A DNA stretch of 64,000 nt from Modestobacter muralis (GCF_010682105.1 NZ_JAAGWH010000052.1:1-64000); one strand, 5' to 3'. Positions 53,807-64,000 are shown, counted from the stretch's first letter. The notes: generated by a model from the letters alone, not told the origin. Translations and numbers: made by a program.

Positions 53807-54580
53807 GTGATCGAGGACAGGACGCGTGGCAACGGCAGCAGCGGGGCCGTGGTCTGGGTGTTCGACGAGCGCCGCCGGGTCCGTGACGAGGTCGCAGGCC
53901 GGCTGCTCGCGCTGCCGTTCGTCGCCCGCGTCGAGGCCGTGGGCGACCAGGCCTCGCTGATGGCGCGGCTGGACAACCGGCTCCCCGACCTCCTGCTCGT
54001 GGGCACCCAGCGGGCCACCGACAGCGGCCTGTCGGTCGCCACCCAGGTGCTGCGCACGCACCCCCGGCTGGCGGTGCTCATGCTGGGCGCCCCCGACGAC
54101 GCCGACACCGTCCGCGCCGCCGTGTCCCTCGGTGCCCGCGGGTTCCTGCGCTGGGACGCCAGCCCGCTCGAACTCGGCCTGGGCATGTCCCGCACCGGGG
54201 TGCGGGCCGAGGCCCCGCGCCCGGCCGGGCAGCTCACCCCGGCGCCACGCACCCCACAGCACGCGGTCGCCATGTCCGGTGCCCCGGCAGGCGGGCACCC
54301 GGGCCCGGCGTCGTGGGGCGGTCCCAGCCCGCTCGCCGGCCTCGCGCCGACCACCGTCCGCTCCACCGTCCCGGCCGCGCCGCAGGTCGCGCTGTCGATG
54401 CGGGAGATGCAGGTGCTCACAGGCATGAGCCAGGGCAAGAGCAACGCCCAGATCGGCCGCGAGCTCTACCTGTCCGAGGACACCATCAAGACCCACGCCC
54501 GCCGGCTGTTCCGCAAGCTGGCCGTCAAGGACCGCGCCGAGGCCGTGGCCACCGGATTCCGCCGCGGGATGATGACCTGA
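53807..54580 (+). CDS. bldM: BldM-like LuxR-family regulator with degenerate receiver
   Basis: The 257-residue protein has a receiver-like domain (about 14-127), a Pro/Gly/Ala-rich linker (about 128-193) and a LuxR/NarL helix-turn-helix (about 196-257). The HTH segment SNAQIGRELYLSEDTIKTHA closely matches my recollection of BldM of Streptomyces. In the receiver the phospho-acceptor Asp is replaced by Gly66 (LLLVGTQ), the Thr/Ser by Gly94 (LMLGAP) and the Lys by Trp117 (FLRWDAS), so phosphorylation is unlikely. The GTG at 53807 has GGGAG 7 nt upstream. The location next to whiB3 supports orthology. Confidence 0.85.
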   Translation: MIEDRTRGNGSSGAVVWVFDERRRVRDEVAGRLLALPFVARVEAVGDQASLMARLDNRLPDLLLVGTQRATDSGLSVATQVLRTHPRLAVLMLGAPDDADTVRAAVSLGARGFLRWDASPLELGLGMSRTGVRAEAPRPAGQLTPAPRTPQHAVAMSGAPAGGHPGPASWGGPSPLAGLAPTTVRSTVPAAPQVALSMREMQVLTGMSQGKSNAQIGRELYLSEDTIKTHARRLFRKLAVKDRAEAVATGFRRGMMT

Positions 54581-54604
54581 GCTTGAGCACCTGACACACG
54601 ACAT

Positions 54605-54633
54605 CGCGGTGACCAGATCGGCCGGTCACCGCG
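54605..54633 (+). terminator. Terminator of the BldM-like gene
   Basis: A perfect 10-bp stem (54605-54614 with 54624-54633) with a 9-nt loop lies 24 nt after the stop. The following 54634-54827 holds no supported gene but contains the left copy of the repeat described next. Confidence 0.6.
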
Positions 54634-54690
54634 CTGTCATCGTCTCGGCCTCCGGGTCCAGCCGCCTGGGCGACCGTCCAGCCGGTGCGT

Positions 54691-54726
54691 GACGCGGCTG
54701 CACCGTCGGCCGGGTGGCCCTACCTC
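54691..54726 (+). repeat. Imperfect direct repeat, left copy
   Basis: Bases 54691-54726 match 55871-55906 at 28 of 36 positions by eye. Conserved blocks are CGGCTGCA, GTCGGC, GGTGGC and ACCTC. The two copies flank the AbiEi/DUF559 gene on both sides. Confidence 0.35.
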
Positions 54727-54827
54727 GGGTTGCTGGGGCGTGCCGGCCGTCGTCCACCGGATGACGGCGCGTCCACACGCGGGCGGCGGCACCGCCGGGG
54801 CCCGGCCGGCCGGTCGAGGATCGGCCG

Positions 54828-55841
54828 GTGCCCTCGCTGCTGCCCGGTCCGGTCCACGTCTCGGCGTCCGCCCGGCTGGGCGTCTTCTCACTCGCCGAGC
54901 TCACGGCAGCGGGGGTGACCGAGCGCGAGGTGCGGAGCGCCGTCCGGGCCGGTGACTGGGTCCGGCTCCGCCGTGGGTGGTTCATCGACGCCGGCGCCCT
55001 GGCCGTGGCGGAGGAGACCGGTCGGCGACACGAGGTCGATGCCCTGGCCGTGACCGGGGCACTGGCCAGGCCGACGGCGGTCCTCAGCCACGCCACCGCC
55101 GCGCGCATCTGGGGACTGCCCGTGCCGGCGGGGCTGTCGACGGACGTGCGGCTGACCGACCCCGGACGCTGGCGGACCGGGCCCGGGTACGTGATCGCCC
55201 ACGCCGACCTGCCGGCCGAGGAGGTCACCACCCACGGGCAGCACCGACTGACCACGGTCTCCCGGACCCTGGTCGACAACGCGCGCGAGTCGCGCGAGCT
55301 GCCCGCGGTGGCCGCGATGGACGCAGCCCTGCTGCGGGGGCTGGTCACGGAGGAGGAGCTGCAGGCCACCCTCGGCCGGCACCGCTTCGCGCCGAGGAAC
55401 CCGCGGGCGGTGCGCGCGGTCGCGGCCGCCGACGGTCGTGCCGAGACCTGGCTGGAGACCAGGGGGAGGCTGCGCTTCCGGGCTGCGGGTCTGCCGCCCT
55501 TCGTGCCGCAGGTCGAGCTCTGGGTCGGGGAGCGGCTGCTCAAGGTGGCCGACGGGTGGTACGACGACGCAGCCGTCGCCGTCGAGTTCGACGGCAGGGT
55601 GAAGTACGTCCGTCCGGCTTACGGCGGCCGCCCCGAGGACGTCCTGTTCGACGAGAAGCGCACGGAGGACGCCCTACGGGCTCTCGGCGTCCGGTTCGTC
55701 CGGCTGGTCGACGAGGACCTGGGCCCGGGATGGGCCCCGGTCGAGCACCGGGTGCGCCGGGAGCTGCTGGTCCCCGGGCCGGCGGTCCGTCCCTTCCGCG
55801 CGGTCCCGCGGTCGGTCGGGCGTCGCCGAGCGGTGGGTTGA
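54828..55841 (+). CDS. AbiEi-type N-terminal domain fused to a DUF559-like nuclease-fold domain
   Basis: The 337-residue protein begins with a winged-helix-like AbiEi antitoxin domain (FSLAELTAAGVTEREVRSAV, then WVRLRRGWF) and a middle domain around SHATAARIWGLPVP. The C-terminal part resembles the DUF559/Vsr-like PD-(D/E)xK fold: AETWLE (205-210), ADGWYDD, AVEFDG (251-256), then LFDEKRTEDALRALGVRFVRL. Such proteins are numerous in soil actinobacteria and their function is unknown to me. No partner toxin gene (AbiEii) is adjacent. The GTG at 54828 has GAGGAT upstream. It is flanked by the imperfect repeats and sits in the slot between bldM and guaB. Confidence 0.75.
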   Translation: MPSLLPGPVHVSASARLGVFSLAELTAAGVTEREVRSAVRAGDWVRLRRGWFIDAGALAVAEETGRRHEVDALAVTGALARPTAVLSHATAARIWGLPVPAGLSTDVRLTDPGRWRTGPGYVIAHADLPAEEVTTHGQHRLTTVSRTLVDNARESRELPAVAAMDAALLRGLVTEEELQATLGRHRFAPRNPRAVRAVAAADGRAETWLETRGRLRFRAAGLPPFVPQVELWVGERLLKVADGWYDDAAVAVEFDGRVKYVRPAYGGRPEDVLFDEKRTEDALRALGVRFVRLVDEDLGPGWAPVEHRVRRELLVPGPAVRPFRAVPRSVGRRRAVG

Positions 55842-55870
55842 GCCACTGGCCGACCGCTCGGCCGCAGTGC

Positions 55871-55906
55871 GACCCGGCTGCAGGGTCGGCGAGGTGGCTG
55901 GACCTC
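55871..55906 (+). repeat. Imperfect direct repeat, right copy
   Basis: This is the partner of 54691-54726, about 1.18 kb away in the same orientation. It starts 29 bp after the stop of the AbiEi/DUF559 gene. Confidence 0.35.
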
Positions 55907-55926
55907 ACCGAGGACGGCGTCCTCCG

Positions 55927-58060
<2,134 letters not shown>

Positions 58061-58063
58061 CCC

Positions 58064-59233
58064 ATGCCAGTTCGTGACAACGTCGAGATCGGCCTCAACC
58101 GGTTCGCCCGCCGGGGATACGACCTCGACGAGGTGTCGATCGTCCCCTCCCGCCGCACCCGTGACCACGACGACGTCTCCACCGCCTGGCAGATCGACGC
58201 CTTCCGGTTCGACATCCCGCTGGTCACCAGCCCCAGCGACGCCGTGGTCAGCCCGGCCACCGCGGTCGCCGTCGGGCAGGCCGGTGGCCTGGGCGTGCTC
58301 AACGCCGAGGGGCTGTGGGCCCGCTACGACGACCCGACCGACGTGCTGCGCCGGCTGCGTCAGGCCGCCGGCCCCGACAGCGGCCCGCCGACCGCGCTGC
58401 TGCAGGAGGTCTACGCCGAGCCGGTGAAGGCCGACCTGATCGCCGCCCGGATCAAGGAGATGCGCGAGTCCGGGGTGACGACGGCGGTGCGGGTGTCCCC
58501 GCAGCACACCGTCTCCCTCGCCCCGACCGTGCTGGCCGCCGGGGTCGACCTGCTGGTCATCCAGGGCACCATCGTCTCCGCCGAGCACGTGACGACCACC
58601 GGTGAGGCGCTGAACCTCAAGGAGTTCATCGCCGACCTCGACGTCCCGGTGATCGTCGGTGGGGCGGCGGACTACCAGACCGCGCTGCACCTGATGCGCA
58701 CCGGTGCGGCCGGCGTCATCGTCGGCGTGGGCGCCGACAGCTGGTCGACCGCCGACGCCGTCATGGGCATCCGGGTGCCGCTGGCCAGTGCCATCGCCGA
58801 CGCCGCGGCCGCGCGCCGCGACTACCTGGACGAGACCGGTGGCCGCTACGTCCACGTCATCGCCAACGGCCGGATCGAGACCAGCGGCGCCATCGCCCGG
58901 GCCCTGGCCTGCGGCGCCGACGCCGTCCAGCTCGGCGAGCCGCTGCGCGTGGCCGCCGAGGCCCCCGGTGGCGGGGTGTGGTGGGACTCGGTCGCGGCGC
59001 ACCCGCGGCTGCCGCGCGGCGGGACGTCGGCCCCGGTGGAGCCGCGCGGGTCGCTGGCCGACGTGCTCAACGGCTCAGCCGAGTCCGCCGACGGGCGCAC
59101 CAACCTCTTCGGTGCCCTGCGCCGCACCATGGCCAAGACCGGCTACCAGAACCTCAAGGAGTTCCAGCGGGTCGACCTGGTCCTGGGCGGGAACGGCGCA
59201 GCCGTCGCCGGCCCGGGCCACCTGGTGGGCTGA
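58064..59233 (+). CDS. guaB3: GuaB3-family IMP dehydrogenase-related protein
   Basis: The 389-residue protein has the IMPDH/GMP reductase barrel but no CBS domains. The loop that should carry the catalytic Cys reads [16 protein letters not shown], with no Cys. The only Cys visible is in [12 protein letters not shown]. The actinobacterial GuaB3 branch is conserved next to guaB. A GMP-reductase-type activity has been reported, as I recall, for cyanobacterial GuaB3, but those keep the Cys, so the activity here is uncertain. It sits between guaB and guaA as one operon. Confidence 0.9.
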   Translation: MPVRDNVEIGLNRFARRGYDLDEVSIVPSRRTRDHDDVSTAWQIDAFRFDIPLVTSPSDAVVSPATAVAVGQAGGLGVLNAEGLWARYDDPTDVLRRLRQAAGPDSGPPTALLQEVYAEPVKADLIAARIKEMRESGVTTAVRVSPQHTVSLAPTVLAAGVDLLVIQGTIVSAEHVTTTGEALNLKEFIADLDVPVIVGGAADYQTALHLMRTGAAGVIVGVGADSWSTADAVMGIRVPLASAIADAAAARRDYLDETGGRYVHVIANGRIETSGAIARALACGADAVQLGEPLRVAAEAPGGGVWWDSVAAHPRLPRGGTSAPVEPRGSLADVLNGSAESADGRTNLFGALRRTMAKTGYQNLKEFQRVDLVLGGNGAAVAGPGHLVG

Positions 59234-59238
59234 GCACG

Positions 59239-60819
59239 ATGAGCACCCCTGCGCACAGGGACTTCCCGACCGTGCTGGTCGTCGACTTCGGCGCCCAGTA
59301 CGCGCAACTGATCGCCCGGCGGATCCGGGAGGCCGGCGTCTACTCCGAGCTGGTCGGCTCCGACGTCGCGGTCGAGGAGCTGCTGGCCCGCAAGCCCGCG
59401 GCGATCGTGCTGTCCGGCGGGCCCTCCAGCGTCTACGCCGAGGGCGCCCCGCAGGTCGACCCGGCGGTCTTCGAGTCCGGCGTCCCGGCGTTCGGCATCT
59501 GCTACGGCTTCCAGGCCATGGCGCAGAGCCTCGGCGGCACCGTCGCGCACACCGGGGACCGCGAGTACGGCGGCACCCCGCTGACCGTCACCACGCAGTC
59601 GCGGATGTTCGGTGACCTGCCGAACGAGCAGTCGGTGTGGATGAGCCACGGCGACGCCGTCAGCGCCGCCCCGCCCGGGTTCACCGTCACCGCCACCTCC
59701 ACCGGCGCCCCGGTCGCGGCCTTCGAGGACGTCGACCGGCGGCTGGCCGGGGTGCAGTTCCACCCCGAGGTGAAGAACACCCCGCACGGGCAGACGGTGC
59801 TCGAGCACTTCCTGTTCGACATCGCGGGCCTGGAGCCCAGCTGGACGATGGCGAACGTCGTCGAGGAGCAGGTCGCCGCGATCGCTGCGCAGATCGGTGA
59901 CCGGCGGGCCATCTGCGGGCTGTCCGGTGGTGTGGACTCCGCGGTGGCCGCCGCCCTCGTGCAGCGGGCCATCGGCGACCGCCTCACCTGCGTCTACGTC
60001 GACCACGGGCTGATGCGCGAGGGCGAGACCGAGCAGATCGAGCGGGACTTCGTCGCCGTCACCGGTGCCGACCTGCGGGTCGTCGACGCCAGCGAGCAGT
60101 TCCTCACCGCGCTGGCCGGGGTCACCGACCCCGAGACCAAACGGAAGATCATCGGCCGGGAGTTCATCCGGGTCTTCGAGCAGGCCGCCCTCGACGTCAT
60201 CGCCGACGCCAAGGAGCACGGCGAGACCGTCGACTTCCTGGTGCAGGGCACGCTCTACCCCGACGTCGTCGAGTCCGGTGGCGGCACCGGGACGGCGAAC
60301 ATCAAGAGCCACCACAACGTCGGTGGGCTGCCCGAGGACCTGATGTTCACCCTCGTCGAGCCGCTGCGCACCCTGTTCAAGGACGAGGTGCGCGAGGTGG
60401 GCCGCCAGCTCGGCCTGCCCGACACCCTCGTGCAGCGCCAGCCGTTCCCCGGACCGGGCCTCGGGATCCGGATCATCGGCGAGGTCACCCGCGAGCGGCT
60501 CGACGTCCTCCGCCAGGCCGACGCGATCGCCCGCGAGGAGCTCTCGGCGGCGCAGCTGGACACCGAGATCTGGCAGTGCCCGGTGGTGCTGCTGGCCGAC
60601 GTGCGCTCCGTCGGCGTCCAGGGCGACGGCCGCACCTACGGCCACCCCGTCGTGCTGCGCCCGGTGTCGAGTGAGGACGCGATGACCGCGGACTGGACCC
60701 GGCTGCCCTACGACGTGCTGGCCAAGATCTCGACCCGGATCACCAACGAGGTGGCCGAGGTCAACCGGGTCGTCCTCGACGTCACGAGCAAGCCCCCGGG
60801 CACCATCGAGTGGGAGTGA
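59239..60819 (+). CDS. guaA: GMP synthase (glutamine-hydrolysing)
   Basis: The 526-residue enzyme converts XMP to GMP. The class-I glutaminase triad is C88 (FGICYGFQ), H175 and E177 (FHPEV). The ATP pyrophosphatase loop SGGVDSA is at 229-235. The C-terminal dimerisation/XMP domain ends in KPPGTIEWE as in other GuaA. ATG 5 nt after the guaB3 stop. Third gene of guaB-guaB3-guaA. Confidence 0.97.
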   Translation: MSTPAHRDFPTVLVVDFGAQYAQLIARRIREAGVYSELVGSDVAVEELLARKPAAIVLSGGPSSVYAEGAPQVDPAVFESGVPAFGICYGFQAMAQSLGGTVAHTGDREYGGTPLTVTTQSRMFGDLPNEQSVWMSHGDAVSAAPPGFTVTATSTGAPVAAFEDVDRRLAGVQFHPEVKNTPHGQTVLEHFLFDIAGLEPSWTMANVVEEQVAAIAAQIGDRRAICGLSGGVDSAVAAALVQRAIGDRLTCVYVDHGLMREGETEQIERDFVAVTGADLRVVDASEQFLTALAGVTDPETKRKIIGREFIRVFEQAALDVIADAKEHGETVDFLVQGTLYPDVVESGGGTGTANIKSHHNVGGLPEDLMFTLVEPLRTLFKDEVREVGRQLGLPDTLVQRQPFPGPGLGIRIIGEVTRERLDVLRQADAIAREELSAAQLDTEIWQCPVVLLADVRSVGVQGDGRTYGHPVVLRPVSSEDAMTADWTRLPYDVLAKISTRITNEVAEVNRVVLDVTSKPPGTIEWE

Positions 60820-60968
60820 GGACCCCCTTCTCCCCACCACGAGCACGCTCGCGGCGGGGCCCGGGACAGGGCCTGGCCGGCCCTCGCTGACGCTCGGTCC
60901 GGGCACGAGTGCCGGGTGGTGTCGTGGGAGGACCTCCCGTCTCCCGCTCCACCCGGCTGCTCGGGCGT

Positions 60969-61235
60969 TCACCGCCTGGTGCGGGCCTTGCGGAGTTCGT
61001 TGACCAGGAGGGCGATGCCGGCGGCGACCAGGGCGATCCAGACGAGGCCGTGGTCGAACCAGTCCAGGGAGACGTCCACGCCGGACATCAGGACGATGGC
61101 CAGGACGATGAAGACGGTGCCGGCGACGAGGGCGCCGACGTCCAGGCGCCGTCCGGTCGGTGGGGTCGGGTCCTTGGTGATCGGCAGGTCGCCGGGGAAC
61201 ACGTCGGTGTCCTGACGGTCGGTGTGCTCAGCCAC
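60969..61235 (-). CDS. Small membrane protein with two transmembrane segments
   Basis: The 88-residue protein has a polar N-terminus of about 32 residues, then two hydrophobic segments (VGALVAGTVFIVLAIVLMSG and GLVWIALVAAGIALLVNEL) and a basic end. It overlaps the PspC/LiaF-like gene by 8 nt, so it belongs to that operon. The two-helix layout resembles the membrane part of LiaI/LiaF proteins; function unknown. The 60820-60968 gap behind guaA shows only a short GGGAGG/CCTCCC palindrome (60926-60938). Confidence 0.75.
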   Translation of the reverse strand: MAEHTDRQDTDVFPGDLPITKDPTPPTGRRLDVGALVAGTVFIVLAIVLMSGVDVSLDWFDHGLVWIALVAAGIALLVNELRKARTRR

Positions 61236-62172
61236 GGGACACCTCCACGTCGCCCAGACCGGACTCGATCGTGAGGAGCAGGTCGGCGTTGCCGCCGGAC
61301 CGGGAGGTCGTGCCGGAGCCGGGGTAGAAGCCGCCCTCGGACTCCTCCTGCCCGAACAGCTCGGCCTCGCCCAGCCCGGTGTCCACGGTCACCTGGACGT
61401 CGGCGGACAGGGGCACGAGCACGTCGATGTCCCCGGCCCCGGTCTCGATCGCGATCGACAGGGGAGCGGTCCGGTCGGACAGGTCGACGGCCCGCAGGTC
61501 CACGGTGAGGTCACCGAGCCCGGTCTCGTAGCGCGGCTGCACGGCGGCGGCGGTGAGCGGACGGTAGGTGCGGTCGCCGACGTCACCGGAGGACAGGTTC
61601 ACGGTGGAGGCCAGTGCGAGGGCCGCCGTCAGCAGCACCCCCAGCACGACGAGCCCGGTCTTCGCGCCGCGACCGACGCCGGTGAGCGCACCGACCACCA
61701 GGCCCGCGCCCACCACCAGCAGTGCCCCGCCGAGGTACGTGCGGGGACCCAGGTCGGCGCTGGTGAGCTGGTCGACCAGGGCCGCGATGCCCAGCACGAT
61801 CAGCGCGACGGCGAGGGTCACCCCCGGGACCGCGGAGCGCGGCCCGCGCGGCGCCCGGACCGGTGCCGTGCCGGGCGGACCCGACGGCGCGCTCGGCATG
61901 AGCAGCCAGAGCAGCGCGTACACGATGACGCCGCTGCCACCGACCACGGTCAGCGCGATCGCACCCACCCGCCACAGCAGGGCGTCGATGCCGGTGTACT
62001 CGGCCAGCCCGCCGGCCACACCACCGATCACCCGGTCGTCCCGGCTGCGCCGCAGCTGGCCGCGGGGTGCCGGTCCCGGCGGCGGGGGCGGGGGCCACGA
62101 GCTCTGCGGAGGCTGGGCGGCCGGCGGTCCGGCGGCCGGGGGAGGGGAGAGGGGTGGGAGCGGTGAGGTCAT
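61228..62172 (-). CDS. PspC-domain membrane protein with LiaF-like C-terminus
   Basis: The 314-residue protein has a Pro-rich cytoplasmic N-terminus (1-40) and a PspC domain (about 42-92; RVIGGVAGGLAEYTGIDALLWR). More membrane segments follow (GVTLAVALIVLGIAALV, GLVVLGVLLTAALALAS). The C-terminal beta-rich domain has repeated GLGDLTVDL, GAGDIDVLVP, GLGEAELF and GLGDVEV turns like LiaF. Such proteins act in envelope-stress sensing with LiaRS/PspA-type systems. The ATG at 62172 has CAGGCT 6 nt upstream. Confidence 0.85.
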   Translation of the reverse strand: MTSPLPPLSPPPAAGPPAAQPPQSSWPPPPPPGPAPRGQLRRSRDDRVIGGVAGGLAEYTGIDALLWRVGAIALTVVGGSGVIVYALLWLLMPSAPSGPPGTAPVRAPRGPRSAVPGVTLAVALIVLGIAALVDQLTSADLGPRTYLGGALLVVGAGLVVGALTGVGRGAKTGLVVLGVLLTAALALASTVNLSSGDVGDRTYRPLTAAAVQPRYETGLGDLTVDLRAVDLSDRTAPLSIAIETGAGDIDVLVPLSADVQVTVDTGLGEAELFGQEESEGGFYPGSGTTSRSGGNADLLLTIESGLGDVEVSRG

Positions 62173-62293
62173 GAGCTGAGCCTGCCGACCGGCGCGGTCC
62201 GGCGGTATCCGGGAACCACCTGAGCCGACCCTGATCCTCAGGACCGGTCCGGACGGGACGCGGTCCCGGACGCCGGAAGCGAGGCCGGACGCC

Positions 62294-62332
62294 GAACGGG
62301 GACGGACGCCGTGGTGGCGTCCGTCCCCGTTC
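62294..62332 (-). terminator. Terminator of the small PspC gene
   Basis: A perfect 17-bp stem (62294-62310 with 62316-62332) with a 5-nt loop lies 36 nt beyond the stop of the minus-strand PspC gene. It is one of the longest perfect stems in the window. It separates that gene from the PspC/LiaF operon. Confidence 0.8.
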
Positions 62333-62367
62333 CGGGTCGGTGGTCGGCGGGCCGGGCCCGCCGGGGC

Positions 62368-62658
62368 TCAGCGGGCCGGGGCGTCCTCGAGGGGCATCAG
62401 CAGCCAGAGCAGGCCGTACAGCAGCGCACCGGCGCCGGCGCCCAGCACGGTGAGGGTGATGAAGAGCAACCGCCACAGCAGCGGGTCGATGCCGGTGTGC
62501 ACGGCCAGCCCGCCGGAGACGCCGGACACCATCTTCTCGGTGCGGCTGCGGGCCAGCCGCGGACGGGTGGGTGCGGTCCACGAGGGACCGGTCGGGGCGG
62601 AGGCGGTCGAGGTCGAGGTGGTCGGGATGGAGGTCGTCAGGTGCTCCGTCGAGGTCAT
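62368..62658 (-). CDS. Small PspC-domain protein
   Basis: The 96-residue protein has a Thr/Ser/Pro-rich N-terminus (about 1-38), a PspC core (KMVSGVSGGLAVHTGIDPLLWR) and one long membrane segment (LLFITLTVLGAGAGALLYGLLWLLMPL). It ends right after the membrane domain. The ATG at 62658 has CAGCGT 6 nt upstream. It is divergent from the PspC-histidine kinase gene, 132 bp away. Confidence 0.85.
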   Translation of the reverse strand: MTSTEHLTTSIPTTSTSTASAPTGPSWTAPTRPRLARSRTEKMVSGVSGGLAVHTGIDPLLWRLLFITLTVLGAGAGALLYGLLWLLMPLEDAPAR

Positions 62659-62743
62659 GCCACCACGCTGCCGCGTCCAGTCGCCCCGGCACATCGGTGA
62701 GTCCCCGGAGACGACCCTGGACCTGGCCGACCTGCGCACTCCG

Positions 62744-62789
62744 GGTGATCACCGATGCGCACCGGCCCGGCGCGGTGACACGATCACCG
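62744..62789. promoter_or_regulatory. Palindrome and repeated GATCACCG between the PspC gene and the kinase gene
   Basis: GGTGATCACC (62744-62753) is a perfect 10-bp palindrome. GATCACCG occurs at 62748-62755 and again at 62782-62789, immediately before the kinase start. CGGTGA/TCACCG forms a 6-bp inverted repeat at 62773-62789. This is a plausible operator for divergent control. Confidence 0.4.
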
Positions 62790-62790
62790 G

Positions 62791-64000
62791 GTGACCACCA
62801 CCGCGCCGGCGCCCGGCACCCCGCCGGTGCCCGCCGTCCGGCGGATGACGCAGCGACCACCGCTGGTCCGTCCCCGCGACGGCCGGCTGCTCGCCGGTGT
62901 CGCCACCGGGACCGCGGCACACCTGCGGGTGGACGCCGTCGTCGTCCGGGTCGTCTACCTGGCACTGGCGCTGACCGGTGTCGGGGTGGTCGCCTACGCC
63001 CTGCTCTGGCTGACCATGCCGGTGGCCTCCGCGGACGGCGACCCGACCGACCCGGCCGTGGCGACCGCCCGGCCCAGTCGCCGGCAGCTGCTCGGCCTCG
63101 GGCTGCTGGCCGTGGTCGCGACCGGGGCGGTGACCCGGCTGGCGAACGCGGGCGGCCTGGCCGTCGTCCTGCCGCTGGTGCTGGCCGGTGCGGGCCTGGC
63201 GGTCATCTGGCGTCAGCTGGAGGCCGCCGACGACCTCGACCGCGGCAGCGCACGCTGGGGGCTGCTCGGCGGTGCCGTGCTGGGTGTCGCCGGCGTGGTC
63301 CTGCTGCTGGCCACCACCGGTCAGCTCGCCAACGCCCGCAACGGCTTCACCGCCACCGTCGTCATCCTGGTCGGCATCACGCTGGCCACGGCACCGCTGT
63401 GGCGCCGGCTGCTGGACTCCCGGGCCGCCGAGCGCGCCGCGCGCATCCGGTCGGAGGAGCGCACCGCGCTCGCCGCCCACCTGCACGACTCGGTGCTGCA
63501 GACCCTGGCGCTGATCCAGCGGCACGCCGCCGACCCCACCGTCGTCGGCCGGCTGGCCCGCAGCCAGGAGCGCGAGCTGCGCGCCTGGCTGTACGAGCCC
63601 ACCGTCGTCACCGGCGGCACCTGGGCGGGGCTGGTCGCCCGGCTGGTCGCCGAGGTGGAGGCCGACCACGCCGTCACCGTCGACCCGGTCGTCGTCGGCG
63701 ACGTCCAGGTCGACGAGGCGGTGGCGACCCTGGGCCAGGCCGCCAGGGAGGCGGTGGTCAACGCCGCCAAGCACTCGGGCGCCCCCACCGTCTCCCTCTA
63801 CAGCGAGATCAGCCCGACCACGGTCACCGTCTACGTCCGGGACCGCGGCACCGGGTTCGACCCCGACGCGGTACCCGGCGACCGGCGCGGCCTGCGGGAC
63901 TCCGTGATCGGCCGGCTCACCCGGCTGGGCGGCACGGCGACGGTGCGTTCGGCACCAGGAGAGGGGACCGAGGTGGAGCTCTGCCTCCCACGCACCGAGG
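62791..64000 (+). CDS. PspC-domain sensor histidine kinase (3'-truncated)
   Basis: The frame stays open to the window edge, giving 403 codons; only the extreme C-terminus is missing. A PspC domain (about 28-80; RLLAGVATGTAAHLRVDAVVVR) is followed by about four more membrane segments (100-205). Then comes a HisKA_3 dimerisation domain with phospho-acceptor H232 (HLHDSVLQTL) and an ATPase domain with N-box Asn324 (EAVVNAAKHSG), DRGTGFDPD and GEGTEVEL. It is a NarL-family-type kinase, so a LuxR-type response regulator is expected just beyond the window. GTG start at 62791. Confidence 0.88.
   Translation, partial: MTTTAPAPGTPPVPAVRRMTQRPPLVRPRDGRLLAGVATGTAAHLRVDAVVVRVVYLALALTGVGVVAYALLWLTMPVASADGDPTDPAVATARPSRRQLLGLGLLAVVATGAVTRLANAGGLAVVLPLVLAGAGLAVIWRQLEAADDLDRGSARWGLLGGAVLGVAGVVLLLATTGQLANARNGFTATVVILVGITLATAPLWRRLLDSRAAERAARIRSEERTALAAHLHDSVLQTLALIQRHAADPTVVGRLARSQERELRAWLYEPTVVTGGTWAGLVARLVAEVEADHAVTVDPVVVGDVQVDEAVATLGQAAREAVVNAAKHSGAPTVSLYSEISPTTVTVYVRDRGTGFDPDAVPGDRRGLRDSVIGRLTRLGGTATVRSAPGEGTEVELCLPRTE

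Overview
This is high-GC, actinobacterial chromosomal DNA. The support is strong third-position G/C bias, frequent GTG starts, WhiB and BldM-type regulators, a His-tailed GroEL1, GuaB3, and the order alr / tsaE-tsaB-rimI-tsaD / groES-groEL1 / whiB3 / guaB2-guaB3, which I recall from Mycobacterium tuberculosis and, with bldM, from Streptomyces. Long acidic tails on several ribosomal proteins and an AbiEi/DUF559-type gene suggest Geodermatophilaceae or a close relative. That family call is inference. I saw no tRNA, rRNA, insertion sequence, prophage or CRISPR array.

Layout. 1-6.5 kb: 5'-truncated rpoB, then rpoC and a strong terminator. 6.5-8.9 kb: three minus-strand accessory genes (F420/LLM oxidoreductase, a 71-residue protein, a trypsin-like protease) that separate rpoBC from the str operon. 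9.2-13.9 kb: rpsL-rpsG-fusA-tuf behind a good promoter and a 310-nt leader. 13.9-31.7 kb: the merged S10, spc and alpha ribosomal clusters with secY, adk, map, infA and rpoA, ending with rplQ and truA. 32.6-37.6 kb: an accessory block, mainly molybdenum-cofactor genes (mobA, fdhD, mog, moaC, moeA) plus a carbonic anhydrase, lying between truA and rplM. 37.7-41.9 kb: rplM-rpsI-glmM and glmS. 42.0-49.4 kb: acpS, nnrD, alr, an alpha/beta hydrolase, a family-4 uracil-DNA glycosylase and the t6A tRNA-modification genes. 49.4-53.4 kb: a THUMP-like methyltransferase, CIRCE-controlled groES-groEL1, and whiB3. 53.8-60.8 kb: a BldM-like regulator with a degenerate receiver, an AbiEi/DUF559 gene flanked by imperfect repeats, a DUF5319 gene, then guaB-guaB3-guaA. 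60.9-64 kb: an envelope-stress-like cluster of three PspC-domain proteins, one of them the N-terminus of a histidine kinase cut off by the window end.

Two features recur across the window. Many intercistronic gaps hold long, perfect GC-rich hairpins without a U-tract, often exactly where the classical ribosomal operons meet. Most genes outside the translation clusters have a hexamer of the form nAnnnT placed 6-8 nt before the start codon, as expected for leaderless mRNAs, whereas ribosomal genes use Shine-Dalgarno sites or 1-4 nt stop/start overlaps.

Functionally the window is mostly core machinery: RNA polymerase, about half the ribosomal proteins, elongation factors, protein export, cell-wall precursor synthesis, t6A synthesis, GMP synthesis and chaperonins. 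The less ordinary parts are the protease with its detached small domain, the Moco block, the non-phosphorylatable BldM-like protein, the AbiEi/DUF559 gene and the PspC cluster.
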